DNA of 64,000 bases from Haemonchus contortus. Its lineage: Eukaryota > Nematoda > Chromadorea > Rhabditida > Trichostrongylidae. The DNA lies in contig LS997564.1 in assembly GCA_000469685.2 (NCBI GenBank), positions 38,070,612 to 38,134,611 of the forward strand. The letters are read 5' to 3'. The translations under genes were made by a program, and so were the position numbers. This document shows, piece by piece, positions 21,694 through 32,605 of the stretch. Under the pieces are notes generated by a model. The model saw only the letters and a list, made by a program, of their open reading frames with translations, made no database searches and was not told where the DNA came from. Every line of letters begins with the position of its first letter. The first letter of the stretch is position 1.

Positions 21694-22339
21694 AGTATGG
21701 TAGGGATGAATTTCGTTCAATATGATTCCTCTATGACTCCTCTTTATCCTTTTTATCCTTTATGATTGAATGAATGAACGAACCTGACGATCTGTGCAGG
21801 AATAGTCTTTTTATAAGTATAAGAAAGTTTACAGATGAGAAAAAGTCGTCGTAATGGCCCAGTCCGATCAAATTGGATTGAAAATAATAATCCCCAGATG
21901 GGATCACTCACTCGAATTGGAACTTTACAATGATTTTGCGATGAGCGATCGTTTTGTGTTTCCGAAGAGTGCGTAAATATGTTGGTGCATACGAAATTGG
22001 TTGAAATCGAGTACAGTAATGTAGCCAGGGAAGCTAAGCAAAGCTGCTTTGAATGGGTGGAATGTAGGTCTAGGCAACCTATAATTCAATCCTGTGTACC
22101 CTGTTTGTGTAAGGGCGTATGTGAGCTGTTCCTTATCCTCATAGCCCCAATGAGGATACGGAAAGCGCTTAACAATGGAGCAACGTCCTTTTCCTAGGTG
22201 CTGATCGTTCCAGTGTCAAGCCCCTTTTGAGCGAATTCGGTGTGCATCTAGGCTGTGTTCAATGAGAAGTCTGGGTGTGTCTTGTTCGGTTGATTCCAAG
22301 ATTCTTTTTCGAAGTAGAAACGGAGGGTCGATCTAGAAA

Positions 22340-22660
22340 CCGGCCCATTGTAAAAGATGTGCCACGAGCGGGATGGAGGATGGGTCCCTGTATCAATCAG
22401 TCGATATCAAATGGTTGTTGGTGATCAGTGTCCTGAGACTCAAGGAAGCTGATTCGATGTCAGAGAAGCCACCAGCACACCACACCAAAACCAGACATTG
22501 TTCGAAGAGCTCCCACTCAGTCGGATAAGAACCGCGGTGGTGCATTGATCAGGGGTGGTCCAATCCAGAATCAGCCAATAACGCCGCCCAATCAACCAAT
22601 GCGACCGCCCGTCTCCATTGATTCCAAGTCAATGCATGGGATTGTCGCCCATTTCCTTTC
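22340..22660 (+). repeat. IR2 block with family S motif, left copy
   Basis: It matches 28040-28400 inverted. It includes TATCAATCAGTCGATA, TCAGTGTCCTGAGACTCAAG and the motif CGACCGCCCGTCTCCATTGA also present at the inner ends of IR1. In the right copy a Pro-rich frame stays open (28007-28339, minus); here it has stops. Confidence 0.55.
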
Positions 22661-22939
22661 CCTTTGACTTGCTCCTTTTTATCTAGGATTGTTCACGTCT
22701 GCTTCTTATTTTCACGCATTAAATGGTAGATGTTCTTTACGAAGTTCTCTGAAAGGCCTTCATAGGATTCATGCTGTCTTTTCCAGACACACCGACGACG
22801 CCGACCGTTTGCTGCTTGAGTTTCCACTACCACAGTGGAGCCGACGGGTGCACACCCGGCAAATGCAGGTCGGGAAAGTTCCTTTAGCTTCAGTTGCCAC
22901 AATAGACTACATTAATGAAGTAGTGAGGTTCTTTCCAGG

Positions 22940-23150
22940 TGTGCGTTCAAAGTGGACCGATAGCAAGGGCTCGCCCATTCGATGGGTCTTGCGCTCGATC
23001 CACCAAGTATCCGAGGAAGGGCCACAGGTAGAAAATTTCTCGCTGAATCTTTCTATATTGTCTCAGTTCGGTTCTTTTCAGATCCAGAAGGGCGATCGTG
23101 GCCCAAGTCGTGGAAGAGGAGCGCTACACGGACGGGAGTATCGGTCGACA
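22940..23150 (+). pseudogene. Duplicated exon-like blocks C and D, left copy
   Basis: Block C reads SKGSPIRWVLRSIHQVSEEG with PQ at a GTAGAA donor. Block D follows a TTTTCAG acceptor and starts IQKGDRGP before diverging. The right copy (27540-27745, minus) is better preserved. The repeated loss of different positions in the two arms suggests both are decaying. Confidence 0.4.
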
Positions 23151-23159
23151 GGTTTTTTT

Positions 23160-23580
23160 GTTTGTCCCGTCTGTCCATGTGTGTGTCGTCCTCGTCTGCA
23201 TGCCAAGTCCGCGTGCGTGTTTGTCCGCGTCTGTCCGCGTCTTTCCCTCTGTCCGTGCCTGTCCTTCCCCTTGTGAGCCTGTCCGTCCGTGTCCTTGTCT
23301 TTCCGTGTCTGTCTGTGTTCGCCCACCTGTGCCGCTCTGTTCGTCCATGTCCGTCCCTATCTATCTGTCCGTCATCTGTCCGTCTGTGTGCATCTGTCTA
23401 TACATGTCCGTGTTTGTCTGCCTTTCCGTCTGTCCGCGTTCCTTTCCTGTCTGTCTCTGCCTGTCTGTCTGTGTCCATCTCTCTATCCCTCTGTCTGTAT
23501 ATCTGTCGGTCACTCAGCCCTTCTGTCCTTCCACTGTCTTTCCACCGACAGTAGGCTTTCTGTCCATGACAACGAATAAG
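23160..23580 (+). repeat. (TCTGTCCG)-type minisatellite, IR2 left inner end
   Basis: Degenerate tandem units built on CTGTCCGTGTCTGTC run for about 400 bp. All three frames are open for long stretches and give Ser/Val/Cys-rich nonsense, which I treat as an artefact. Related tracts lie at 25440-25660 and inverted at 27060-27540. Confidence 0.8.
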
Positions 23581-23599
23581 GTGGCTGCATAATGGGAAA

Positions 23600-24335
23600 T
23601 GGGTCGTAGTGGCACCTATACCCTTTTTCCTTATAAGACGCCCAAATATAATAAAATCGTGCTTCCATTTCATCCTCTCTTATCCGCTATCTTTATTGAC
23701 TTGACTTTTGGGCATCATCGATCTTGACTAGGTTGTTCATTCACCGTAAGGTGGCGTTCACAAACAGGGAAGTGAGTGCTGAAAGGATTGACAATGCAGG
23801 AGCGGCCGACAAGGAAGGGAGTGGGAAGGGGATTGTAAGAGTAAGTGGAGCGAGTAAGGTCACTGTGGGTTTGGGAAAGTTTTAGAAAAAGGAAATGCCA
23901 CATTAAATGGATGAAGGGGTAGGAAAGAGAAGGGAGAGGGCAGGGTAGAGTAGTGTCCGTATGCTTGGAGAGTTTCAAAAATGGGGAGTGGCTCATTGAC
24001 GGAACACTGGACGTTCCACCCATACTTTGCCTTCCTGCCGCTTGTTCGTGTGTGTATGTGGGGAGGGAGGATTTTGGACGGAGTGGAGTGGGAGGGGTAG
24101 ATGGAGAAAGTTCAGTAAATGGCTTATCAAGTGAACTACTGGGCATTAAGCTTAGCTTTAACCTCCTGCTCGATGGCTGATATTCTCAAAGGGATATGTG
24201 GAAGAGAGAGGGAAACGTTTTGAAGTGGTTTGTGTTTAGAATTTGATGCGGGTCATTATTTATTGGGAGAAACTTCGTTTCCCCATCAAGTAATGATCCG
24301 GAAACGAAAGTCTCAAAAGATTGGTGAAGTGAGGG
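23600..24335. other. No recognisable gene (IR2 spacer)
   Basis: I see no gene. The plus strand is G/purine-rich between 23800 and 24100, which opens antisense frames that are not convincing. Confidence 0.5.
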
Positions 24336-24339
24336 TACA

Positions 24340-24455
24340 GCTTCGTCCTCCGGCGGGACTCGAACCCGTCGTTGTACGGCGTTGGTAGGCCGTCGAAAGC
24401 CGAAGGTTTGCTCACAGTTTGCCAAACTTGTGAGGCTATCGGGCTAGTTATTTTC
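24340..24455 (-). mobile_element. Second tRNA-like SINE head
   Basis: The minus strand contains GGGTTCGAGTCCC, a good B-box inside a CGGG/CCCG stem (24354-24371), preceded by GATAGCCTCACAAG as a weak A-box about 60 bases upstream. The spacing is too long and the acceptor stem is absent for a functional tRNA, so a SINE head is more likely. It differs from family T. Confidence 0.4.
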
Positions 24456-24649
24456 GAAATGTCCTGTCTATCTTGATGATAATTTTTCATTTTGTCTTTT
24501 GACTGAGATTCTCTTTTTCGTTCTCTTCCACTCTTTCCATTTGTTTCTTTTCATTGTTTTATTTATCCTAGTCCATTTTTCATCTTTGCCTTTCCTATAT
24601 TATCTTCTTTTCATACTCTTTTCATTTATCTCTTGTTTCATTGTTCTAA

Positions 24650-24890
24650 TCACTCTGTTCATCTTTGTGTGTTCTCTTCGATTCGTTTTCCTCTTTGAAC
24701 TCTGTGGTGCTTTCATTTTGTATGATGTACTTCCCTTTCTCTTTTCCTCCTTCGTGATCAATCGATAGGACCAACCAAATAACTGCTTGAGAGCCCCGGG
24801 AGTCTTGTATTGATTAATTCGTGGTAAAGGTGCTACAATGACATCAATCGGCCCGTGTGATCCCAAGACAGCCTCCTTGATTCATGGACA
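24650..24890 (+). repeat. Repeat shared between the spacers of IR1 and IR2, copy 2
   Basis: It matches 10230-10500 in the same orientation, ending with GACATCAATCGGCCCGTGTG and TGATCCCA. A polypurine then polypyrimidine stretch follows (24890-25460). Confidence 0.65.
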
Positions 24891-25660
24891 GTGGTGCCTA
24901 CATCGATGGCGACAGAGAAGGGGAAGGACAGATAGAGAGACCGGAAGATATGCAGGTAGAGGTACATGGAGAGGTGTGCACAGATGGGTGGAGCAAAGAC
25001 AGGCAGAGAAGGAAGTGAGCAGACTGGGAGGGAGACCGATACGGGCAAGTGCAGGCGGGCATGGTCACAGGTGGACGATGGTGGAGAGAGATGGAGGGGG
25101 ACTTGGATGAGCGGAGCTAGACAGGGGAGGGTGGGCGCAGACAGAGACGGAGCAGGGGAGGAGGACGCGGATGGATAGGTGAGGAGAGGGGAGGGCAGGC
25201 GCCAGTGCAAGGGAGGGGAGGGTGGAAGCACAAGTGACCAGGCGGGCATGGAAGCTCTCCAAGCCCTAGGATACGTTTACGCCCGCGTTTCTCTTCCCTT
25301 TGTGATCTCCCCCTCCTCTCATTGTGCTCGTGCCCACCCCCTCCTTCCTGTGCCTGTTCGCCCAGGCCCTCCCCCTTCTTCCCGCATCTGGCCGCTACTG
25401 CCCCCCTGCAGCGGTACCATCCATCCCTCTCCCTCCTCCTTCGCATCTGTCCATCCTTGATTGTCTCCCTCTATGCCTCCTTGTGACCATGCCGACCTGC
25501 CCTGCAATCTATCGGCGTCTGTCTATGTCTGCTCCTGTTCTGTTTGGCTGCGTCAGTCCTTCTGCCTGTCCTCGTCCGCGTGCCGGTTTGCCCCATCATC
25601 CGATCCGCCCTTCCATCTGACTGTCTTCATGCATGTCGGTACTGCTGTCCAAAAAGGCAC
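24890..25660. repeat. Low-complexity GA-rich then CT-rich tract with minisatellite
   Basis: 24890-25250 is G/A-rich on the plus strand. 25260-25660 is C/T-rich and ends with CTGTC-type units and GGTACTGCTGTCC. The last motif also follows the tract at 27020-27060 (inverted). Long frames here are composition artefacts. Confidence 0.7.
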
Positions 25661-25829
25661 AGTGGACCCCAAATCTTCCATTTCTCTTTCTTCCTTTGTG
25701 AACTCCGTAGACAATTAATTTTGAGTGTTGTGTCAAAGATCGATTGTCTACAGAATCAAACTCCAGAAAGAAAGGGGAGTAATAGTCTTGAGCACTGAGC
25801 GACGCGGAACTCAAGAACGAGGAAAACAG

Positions 25830-26930
25830 AAGGAAGAGATCTAAGCTGAAGTTATGGAGAAAAAAAAAAGAGATATGAGAAAAATGGAAAAAGAAAAGAA
25901 AGTAAAGAAAAAGAAAAGAAGAAAAAGAAGAGAAAAGGAGAAAAAACAAAAAATGAAAAGAAACTATCTTAAGCTGAAAGAGGCTCAAGAGAACAACGCA
26001 ATATGACCGAGCAGAGGGTTACGAGGTCAGGCAGAGGTCGCTACAGGAAAAAAATAGATTAGAAAAGGATAGAGGATGTAGGAAGAGAAGGCAAAAATAA
26101 AGAGTAACTCGTAAAAAATGGTTCTCTAGAAAAATAAGGAAAATATGTAGAAAAACGAAGGAAAAGAAGTCTGGAGAAGCCAAAAGCAATCTGAAAAAGC
26201 ACTACGAGACGACACTGAAGCAGAATAAACCAGATCAAAAAAAGGAACTTCCTGAGTTGCTCTTAACTTTCTGTTTCTTCTTCCTATACCCAAACTTTTT
26301 TCATCCAAACGGCAATGGAAACAAAGGTGGGCAGAAGAAGAAGAAACAGAAAAGTAAGAACAATATGGCAAAAATGGATCATGAAAAGTCTAAAATTATG
26401 GATATGAGAAAGGAATGAAAGGAAAAGGTCGAGAGGATGTTGCAAAGGCCATTACTCGAAGGGCAAAAAGTAAGAAAAGAAAGGAATACTGACAAAGAAG
26501 AAAGGAGCAGGGCAGGAAGATACAGAACGAGGGAAAGATTGAGCATGATTACCTTTGCTCTGATCAATTGTGCTGTAGTCTCTTCCCATAGAGCTCCTTT
26601 TGGTTACTCCATGAGAAGAGAACACAGCAGAACTGATCAGAACAAAGGATAAAAACTTCTTCACCAAGTTTTTCCCCATTTCCTATTCTTTTCCTATGCC
26701 TAATTTTCTTCATCCCCGTAGCAATGAAGAAAAGATAGGACATGGGAAGAAGAAAGGGAGATGAAGAACAACTCGGGAAAACAGAACTTCGAAAGCGAAA
26801 AGGATAGATAAGCAAGGAGTGTAGGACCGAGTTTGGCCGAATGGCAAAGAAGTATTCTCAGAGGTTGTTCAAAGTTGAATAGGAAAAAGGGAAGAAAAAT
26901 TAGCAAATGAGGAAAGTGTAGGAAGGTGTA
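25830..26930 (+). repeat. Purine-rich tract with partial internal duplication
   Basis: The plus strand is strongly A/G-rich, with long AAAGAAAAAG runs at 25855-25960. Around 26270-26350 and 26680-26760 two related segments occur: a C/T block ending CTATACCC or CTATGCC, then TTTTTTCATCC, then GCAATGgAaa. This suggests an old tandem duplication of about 400 bp. No gene. Confidence 0.5.
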
Positions 26931-27059
26931 AGATCCAAGAGGGATATGATCAAGTAGGCGAAGCCCCATTGAGTTAGGAATCAAGAGAGAGAGCATTAGT
27001 TAAATCATCCCCAGGGCAGTTTGCATATATCCCCTTTCTGACAGCAGTACCTGCGTTAC

Positions 27060-27540
27060 TTATGAGACAGACAGAACGGACAAATTGGCCGATGGACAAA
27101 CAGACCAACAGACCACGCAGACAGACAGGTAAACGGACACCACAGTCACAGACAGGAACTGACATCCATAGAACGCCGACAGACAGCAAGACAGGTAGAC
27201 ACAGACACATACAGACAAAAGGAGGAAGATGCAAGGACGAACAGAAACGTAAGGAAGGATAGGGACGAATGGCACCCAGGGAGGCACGCACAGACAGATA
27301 CGGTGGGACAGGGACAAGGACGAACAGACACACAAAGACGGGGACAGGCACGGACAAAGGGGATAGACGCGGACAGACGTGGACAGACACGCACCCGGAC
27401 GTAGCATGCAAGACAAGGACTGCACACACAGGGACAGACGGGACGGGAAAGACGCGGACAGACGCGGACGAACACGCACGCGGACGTGGCATGCAAGACA
27501 AGGACAACACACACAAGGACGGACAGGACAACAAAAAAAC
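27060..27540 (-). repeat. (TCTGTCCG)-type minisatellite, IR2 right inner end
   Basis: Degenerate tandem units read on the minus strand, with two larger repeats containing GCATGCCACGTCCGCGTGCG and GCATGCTACGTCCGGGTGCG. It corresponds to the left tract at 23160-23580. Confidence 0.8.
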
Positions 27541-27745
27541 CTGACGATCTTCGATCCGCCCGTTTAAATATCCTACCACGCAACCTGGGCCACGATCGCC
27601 CTTTTGGATCTGAAATGGACCAAATTGAGATGATATAGAAAGAAACTCCAAGAAATCTCGTACCTGTGGCCCTTCCTCGGATTCCTGGTGGATCGTGGTC
27701 AGGACCCATCCAATGGGCGGGTCCCTACTTTCGATCCACTCGAAA
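27540..27745 (-). pseudogene. Duplicated exon-like blocks C and D, right copy
   Basis: Block C (about 27660-27745): after an ATTACAG acceptor the frame reads VGFEWIESRDPPIGWVL, then TTIHQESEEGPQ, to a GTACGAG donor. Block D (about 27540-27615): after TTTCAG it reads IQKGDRGPGCVVGYLNGRIE then DRQ, to a GT donor. The phases are compatible (0 to 0). The sequence is protein-like and better preserved than in the left arm. I cannot name the family. It could belong to a host gene caught in the duplication. Confidence 0.45.
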
Positions 27746-28006
27746 CCTACACCTGTAATTTACCTTATTACTCCTTTATTGTTTTGTATTATGGCAACAG
27801 AAGTTAAAGGAACGTTACAGACCTGCAGCTGCTAGGTGAGCACCTCTCGGCGCTTGGGGAAGGTTGTGGCAGGGAGTGGACGGCGCCGTTGGTATGTCTG
27901 GAAAGGACAGCATGAGACATGAGCCTTGAGAAGACCTTTCAGGGAACCTCATAACGAAGAACTGTTGAAACTATAGCGTGAAAATAGAAAGTGAATACAG
28001 AATAGA

Positions 28007-28400
28007 CTAGATGTAGAGGAGGAACCAAAAGGGAAATTGACAGGGTGCAACCCTCAACGGCGCTGTGGGATCAATGAAGACGGGCGGTCGTATTGGGTGA
28101 TTGGGCGGCCTTATTGGCTGATTCGGTATTGGACCACCCCTGATCAATGCACCATCGCGGTACTGTCCGACTGAATGGGAGCTCTTGCTATGGGTGTCAT
28201 CTGAGGTCTCGAACAATTTCTGGTTTTGGTGTGCCGGTGGCTCCCCTGACGTCGTCGAATCAGCTTGCTTGAGTCTCAGGACACTGATCATCAACAACCA
28301 TTTGTTATCGACTGATTGATACAGGGACCCTTCCTCCATCCCGCCAGTGGCACAGCTTTTACAATGGGCCAGTTTCTAGAGCGACCCCTCCATTTTTACT
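28007..28400 (-). pseudogene. IR2 block with family S motif, right copy, Pro-rich frame
   Basis: A frame from 28339 to 28007 reads MEEGSLYQSVDNKWLLMISV and later GGPIPNQPIRPPNHPIRPP. The left-arm counterpart has stops, so coding status is doubtful. The CCGCCCGTCTTCATTGATCC motif is on the minus strand at about 28073-28092. Confidence 0.3.
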
Positions 28401-28969
28401 TCAGCCTAGATGCACACTGAACTCGTTCAATAGGGGCTTGGCAATCGAAAAATCAGCACCGAGGAAAAGGACGTTGCCCCATTGTTAAGCGCTTCCCGTA
28501 TCCTCATTGGGGTCATAAGGTTAAGGACCACCTCTTACACGCAGAACCGGATACACAGGATTGACTGGGCAAACAGTTATGCTTGCCCATACTTACATTC
28601 CACCCATTCCAAAACAGCTTTGCTTAGTTTTCCTGGCTACATTACTATACTCGATTTCAACCAAATTTCGTACGCACCCACATATTCACGTACTCATTGG
28701 AAATACAAAATGGTTACTCATCGTATAATAATTTAGAGGCGCAGTTCGAGTGGGCGATTCCATCTAGGGATTACTATTTTCAATCCAATTTGATCGGACT
28801 GGGCCATTACGACGGCTTGTTCTCATCTGTAAACTTTCTTATACTTATAAAAAGACTATTCCTGTACAGATCGTCAGGTTCGTTCATTCATTCAATCATA
28901 AAGGATAAAAAGGATAAAGAGGAGTCATAGAGGAATCATATTGAACGAAATTCATCCCTACCATACTCA

Positions 28970-29125
28970 CGTTATCTATAAAGTATGCTAGCACTGTCCG
29001 GCTTACCATTTTCTCCTACAACTGGCTGTGCCTCAAGCTCATAATTTTTTGAAACCGGCCAAATGTAGTCCGTCCTGGTTGCTGGTACTTCTGGCTCTGC
29101 TTTTTCCATCCCATTTTCAGCCGGT
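28970..29125 (-). pseudogene. Duplicated exon-like block B, right copy
   Basis: Same acceptor and frame as the left copy (PAENGMEKAEPEVPATRTDY and IWPVSKNYELEAQPVVGEN). Near the donor the frame reads ILYR followed by TAA because of one extra base, unless splicing uses the internal GTAAGC after GEN. Confidence 0.45.
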
Positions 29126-29511
29126 CTGAAATAAAAATAAATTATTAAAACATTATCCTACGTGTGCCATTCACACGACCCTTTCAATTTGAACAACACG
29201 AAGCCGCATCGGCATGATGACCGAATCATCCGATCATATCCGAGGATGAAGAGTTAAAAATAAGGGTACGAGTGAAACAATTGACAAGAGGGTAATATTT
29301 CCTGTAGTATTGCTGATGGCGAATCAGTGGTGGAGAGTAAAAGGAAAATACATTCCACATCAGAGCAACTTGAAAAAAAACTGAAAATTATGGGTTAGTG
29401 ATGTGAAGTAACCGTTAAGCAATCTGTCTCAATAATGGTAAATGTTATCCAAGTTCACTAAGAGAGTCCGACCGGTCATTTTAGCAGACGAAAGAAGCTA
29501 AAGAAAGTAAA

Positions 29512-29694
29512 TCAGAGCAAGGTAGTAAAAAGAAAGTGTAAAAAAAACATCGGTCCTATCCTGCAAAAATCAATGCAATAGTGGGCGATGGGTGCAAAGT
29601 TAACGTCCACGGGCGGTCCGTTGTTATCGACCCCGGGGTAGATGGGGTCAAAGTCATAACCGGAGCTGGTTCGCTGGTTACTGTAAGCTCCCAT
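29512..29694 (-). pseudogene. Duplicated exon-like block A, right copy
   Basis: It reads MGAYSNQRTSSGYDFDPIYP then GVDNNGPPVDVNFAPIAHYC. A second frame is also open here (29556-29798), including TLTPSTPGSITTDRPWTLTL. Only the first frame is open in both arms. Confidence 0.4.
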
Positions 29695-29839
29695 TTCGTT
29701 GGGATAAGCTCTGGGCTACCACCCTCCTGCCAGCCGGAAACGAAATGAGGGTGAGGGGTTACTTTATAGGAACGGCACTCGATAATCCACGAAGGCAAGT
29801 TTTCCCGATATTATTAAGCATCGGTAAGGAATAAAGAAG

Positions 29840-31435
29840 AGAGAGCACGATCGGATGGGTATAGAAGGATGAGGGCAGACGCGAGAATGGAAAGGGGGTG
29901 GCCTCACTCAGAAGAGGTACGAGAGAACAAGCAAATTTCACTTTTTTCTGTCTGTCAGGTTTCCTTGTCGCTTTTTCCAGCCACCTCCTTCTGTTATTCA
30001 AACGCAATCCATCTTCTTCCCTTTTCGTCTGTAATCGTCCTCCTGTGTCCGGCCCCATCTTAATCTGTAAATCGCCAGTATCCCATCGTCAGCATTTGAA
30101 TGTGGCATGGCAACTGTACTATTTCCTTTCTCAATTCAACAGGGACAGGATTCCGCCCTTGTCCGTCCCTTTGTTTCCATTTGAGTCCTTCTCCTACACA
30201 CCTCCATCTCGACGTCTTGCGTTCTTTCGCCCTATCCGCCCTTCCATCTACCTGCCTCTATCGATGCTGGCTGGCATCGCCGTCCATCCAGAACCGCTGC
30301 TAAGGCAGTGACTGAGTATGTATGTACGTCAAGCCTGGCTTGGTACGACCACCCCAACACTGCTTATTGATTACTTGGGGAGATGGATCGAAAATAGGAA
30401 AAATAAGACGAAAGGAATCGTTGGGGGAAGAAATAGTGGGAACGAAATGTAAAGCGAAAAAACAGTAGAAAGGAGGAAAAAAGGAAAAAGAGGAAATTGG
30501 GAAGAAGGGATGAAGAAGAAATCCTGAGTGGACAGAACGTGAAAAGGCAAGAATCAGAAGGGCAGAACCCATGGTGAGATTCATTCAAATCATTGTATAC
30601 GCGTATGTATAGTGGTTCAAATGATAGAAGAAGGCAAGAGGGAAAACCTTCAAAAACATTGTGGAAGATCAAGATTAAACACAAAAGCAGAACACAATAG
30701 CGTACTTTAAAAAACACTCGGATTAGCTTTAGATGCAAATCAATCAGTAAAACCAACGGAAGTAGACACGAAGGCACACTAAATTAACTTTTGAGATGAG
30801 AGAGGAATTCGTGAGGAGCAGTAAAGAGCACAACTTTGAACCTTCTGAATTAATTATGCCAGCTTCTGTGAAGACTAAAAAACATCTCAGGATTCATGGG
30901 TTTCCCGTCAGGTGGCAATGCCTTCAAAGCAGAAAACACGTCACCCAAAAGTCGATATCCAAGAAAACCCAGCTCTACAGTATAGCCTCGATCGGGGAGG
31001 GAGTGTGATAAAGAAGAGAAGATGAAAAAAAAAAATCGAAATCTGCTCACTCTTTCATGTGAACTTACCTACATCTGAACCTATTAAGATAGGACTATGT
31101 GTATCCTGCCTTCCATTCAATCATCCTTCATTCAAAGGCCTCTCTAGAACAGGAATGGTGAACGGTCACACTAATTTTCAGGAAACTTCTTAAATACGAC
31201 TTCTTTAATCCGATTTTTTTGATACAAAGTCCACGAGAACTTCATTAAATCAAACTATTCTTGGTGTTAGTGCCTATTCCTTGCAGGCTGTGTAAACCAT
31301 TGCACTTCCTGGTCTGAGAAAGAAAAAACTGGAGAGAAAAAATAAGGCTAGACCTCGTTTCTTTTATAATACAAATTTGCAGAAAGAACGTTTAGCTTAA
31401 CAGGCATCAACTGTAAAGGAGTATTGTCTTGTATT
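29840..31435. other. No recognisable gene
   Basis: 29930-30300 is C/T-rich and ends with a block like that at 25600-25650. 30360-30720 is purine-rich. Short frames elsewhere show no motif. Confidence 0.5.
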
Positions 31436-31439
31436 CTTG

Positions 31440-31910
31440 GCCCATATATTCAGCAAAGACAGTAGAGGAGAAACTGTGTTCGTCCTGCCTTTGCGTCAAC
31501 ACCTATCAGACAAAGCAGATTCAAAGTCGATCAGGAAAAGGGCATAAACGATCCCTCATACACCATCATTAAATGAGATCCTCTCAGTCATATAATCATC
31601 TTATTACATACAGCCGTTTAGAGAAGAAGAGAAAGTTTCAGGGTATTGATAACACGAAGTTGGGACCAATTTCAATTTCAACAGATGGATAGATGGAGAG
31701 CTTCTGCCTATGGCGAATTAGACAAATCAACAATGATCGGTTACTTAAAATGTGTAGTCAAAATTCAGAACTAGACAGAATCGTAGCGACCGACTAAGGT
31801 AACGTTCGGAACGAGAATGACCTGACCTACTAACTGGCTGGTTGTAATTGGGCGGCAGAGGTCATTGAGTGCTGCCTTAGGATCTACATATTGATCAAGA
31901 GCAGTAATCT
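31440..31910 (-). repeat. Family R copy 4, inverted
   Basis: On the minus strand the order matches copy 3: CTGCCGCCCAATTACAACCA, GCGACCGACTAAGG (complement), CTTCGTGTTATCAATACC, CTGAAACTTTC, CTTTGAATCTGCTTTGTC. The far end near 31440 parallels 3060-3110. Confidence 0.6.
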
Positions 31911-32153
31911 CACTTTATTACCTTTGGATATTGGCGTGATATAAATGTCTTTTGAAAGGAAGAAATCATGGGCCGATGAAGATTCAAATGAGAGGTTTCA
32001 TTTTGGAACGAAGTTTTCTTTGATACCTTCTAAGCCATGGAAAAAGGGAACATTGAAGGTGGGTTAGCCTAAAATGAAACTACTCATTTTACTAGTCATT
32101 GCCAATGAGGGGTGACCCACATGAAGTGTGACGCAGAAAACTAGCATCAAAAT

Positions 32154-32560
32154 TACCCTAAAATTCCATAGATAAGAGCGGGTGTGCCTTCCGGTGAAAA
32201 ATTAATTGGAAAAAATCGAAATTGATTGCAGTCACCCCTCTAACTTGATGGATGGGTAAATTAAACCTCGAAGAAGAAGTTAAGAAGAAGCTCCGCCCCT
32301 CAACTCTAAACCCCGCCCTCTTAATAAACAATTTATATAAAAAAAACAGCGATCCGTAAAAATCGCTGTTTTTCTATATGAATTGTTTATTAAGTGGGCG
32401 GGGTTTAGAGTTGAGGGGCGGAGCTTCTTCTTAACTTCTTCTTCGAGGTTTAATTTAACCATCCATCAAGTTAGAGGGGTGACTGCATTCGATTTCGATT
32501 TTTTCCAATTAATTTTTCACCGGAAGGCTTACCCGCTCTTATCTATGGAATTTTAGGGTA
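32154..32560. mobile_element. TA-flanked palindromic MITE nested in the transposon
   Basis: The 407-bp segment is one near-perfect palindrome, centre about 32357 (AAAACAGCGAT / ATCGCTGTTTT). Ends are TA-CCCTAAAATTCC and GGAATTTTAGGG-TA, so a TA target duplication with 12-bp visible termini fits a Tc1/mariner-type MITE. Arms of about 195 bp contain GCTCCGCCCCTCAACTC and its complement. Confidence 0.85.
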
Positions 32561-32605
32561 CACAAAACAAACCAAATAGGAAACATTTACTCCTATACAA
32601 TCATC

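Larger units (their letters stand above)
20829..23560 (+). repeat. Large inverted repeat IR2, left arm
   Basis: It matches the reverse complement of 27060-29836. Shared landmarks from outside in are a TATCGAGTGCCGTTCC block (20885), the exon-like block at 20971, the exon-like block at 21540, a CATACGAAATTGGTTGAAAT block (21985), the 22340-22640 block, the exon-like block at 22935-23030 and a (TCTGTCCG)-rich minisatellite (23160-23560). The spacer between the arms is about 3.5 kb. Confidence 0.8.
27060..29836 (-). repeat. Large inverted repeat IR2, right arm
   Basis: Reverse-complement partner of 20829-23560. Outer end: the CTTTATTCCTTACC block at about 29836 (minus). Inner end: the (TCTGTCCG) minisatellite at 27060-27540. 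Arms differ by substitutions, small indels and different stops in the exon-like blocks, so the duplication is not recent. Confidence 0.8.

Noticed and set aside
23160..23580. Overlapping long reading frames up to 195 codons
   Set aside because: All frames of both strands stay open because the sequence is a (TCTGTCCG)-type minisatellite; the products are Ser/Val/Cys-rich repeats with no domain.
25600..26000. Phe/Ser-rich minus-strand frame of 130 codons
   Set aside because: A product of the A/G-rich composition; no motif and no splice context.
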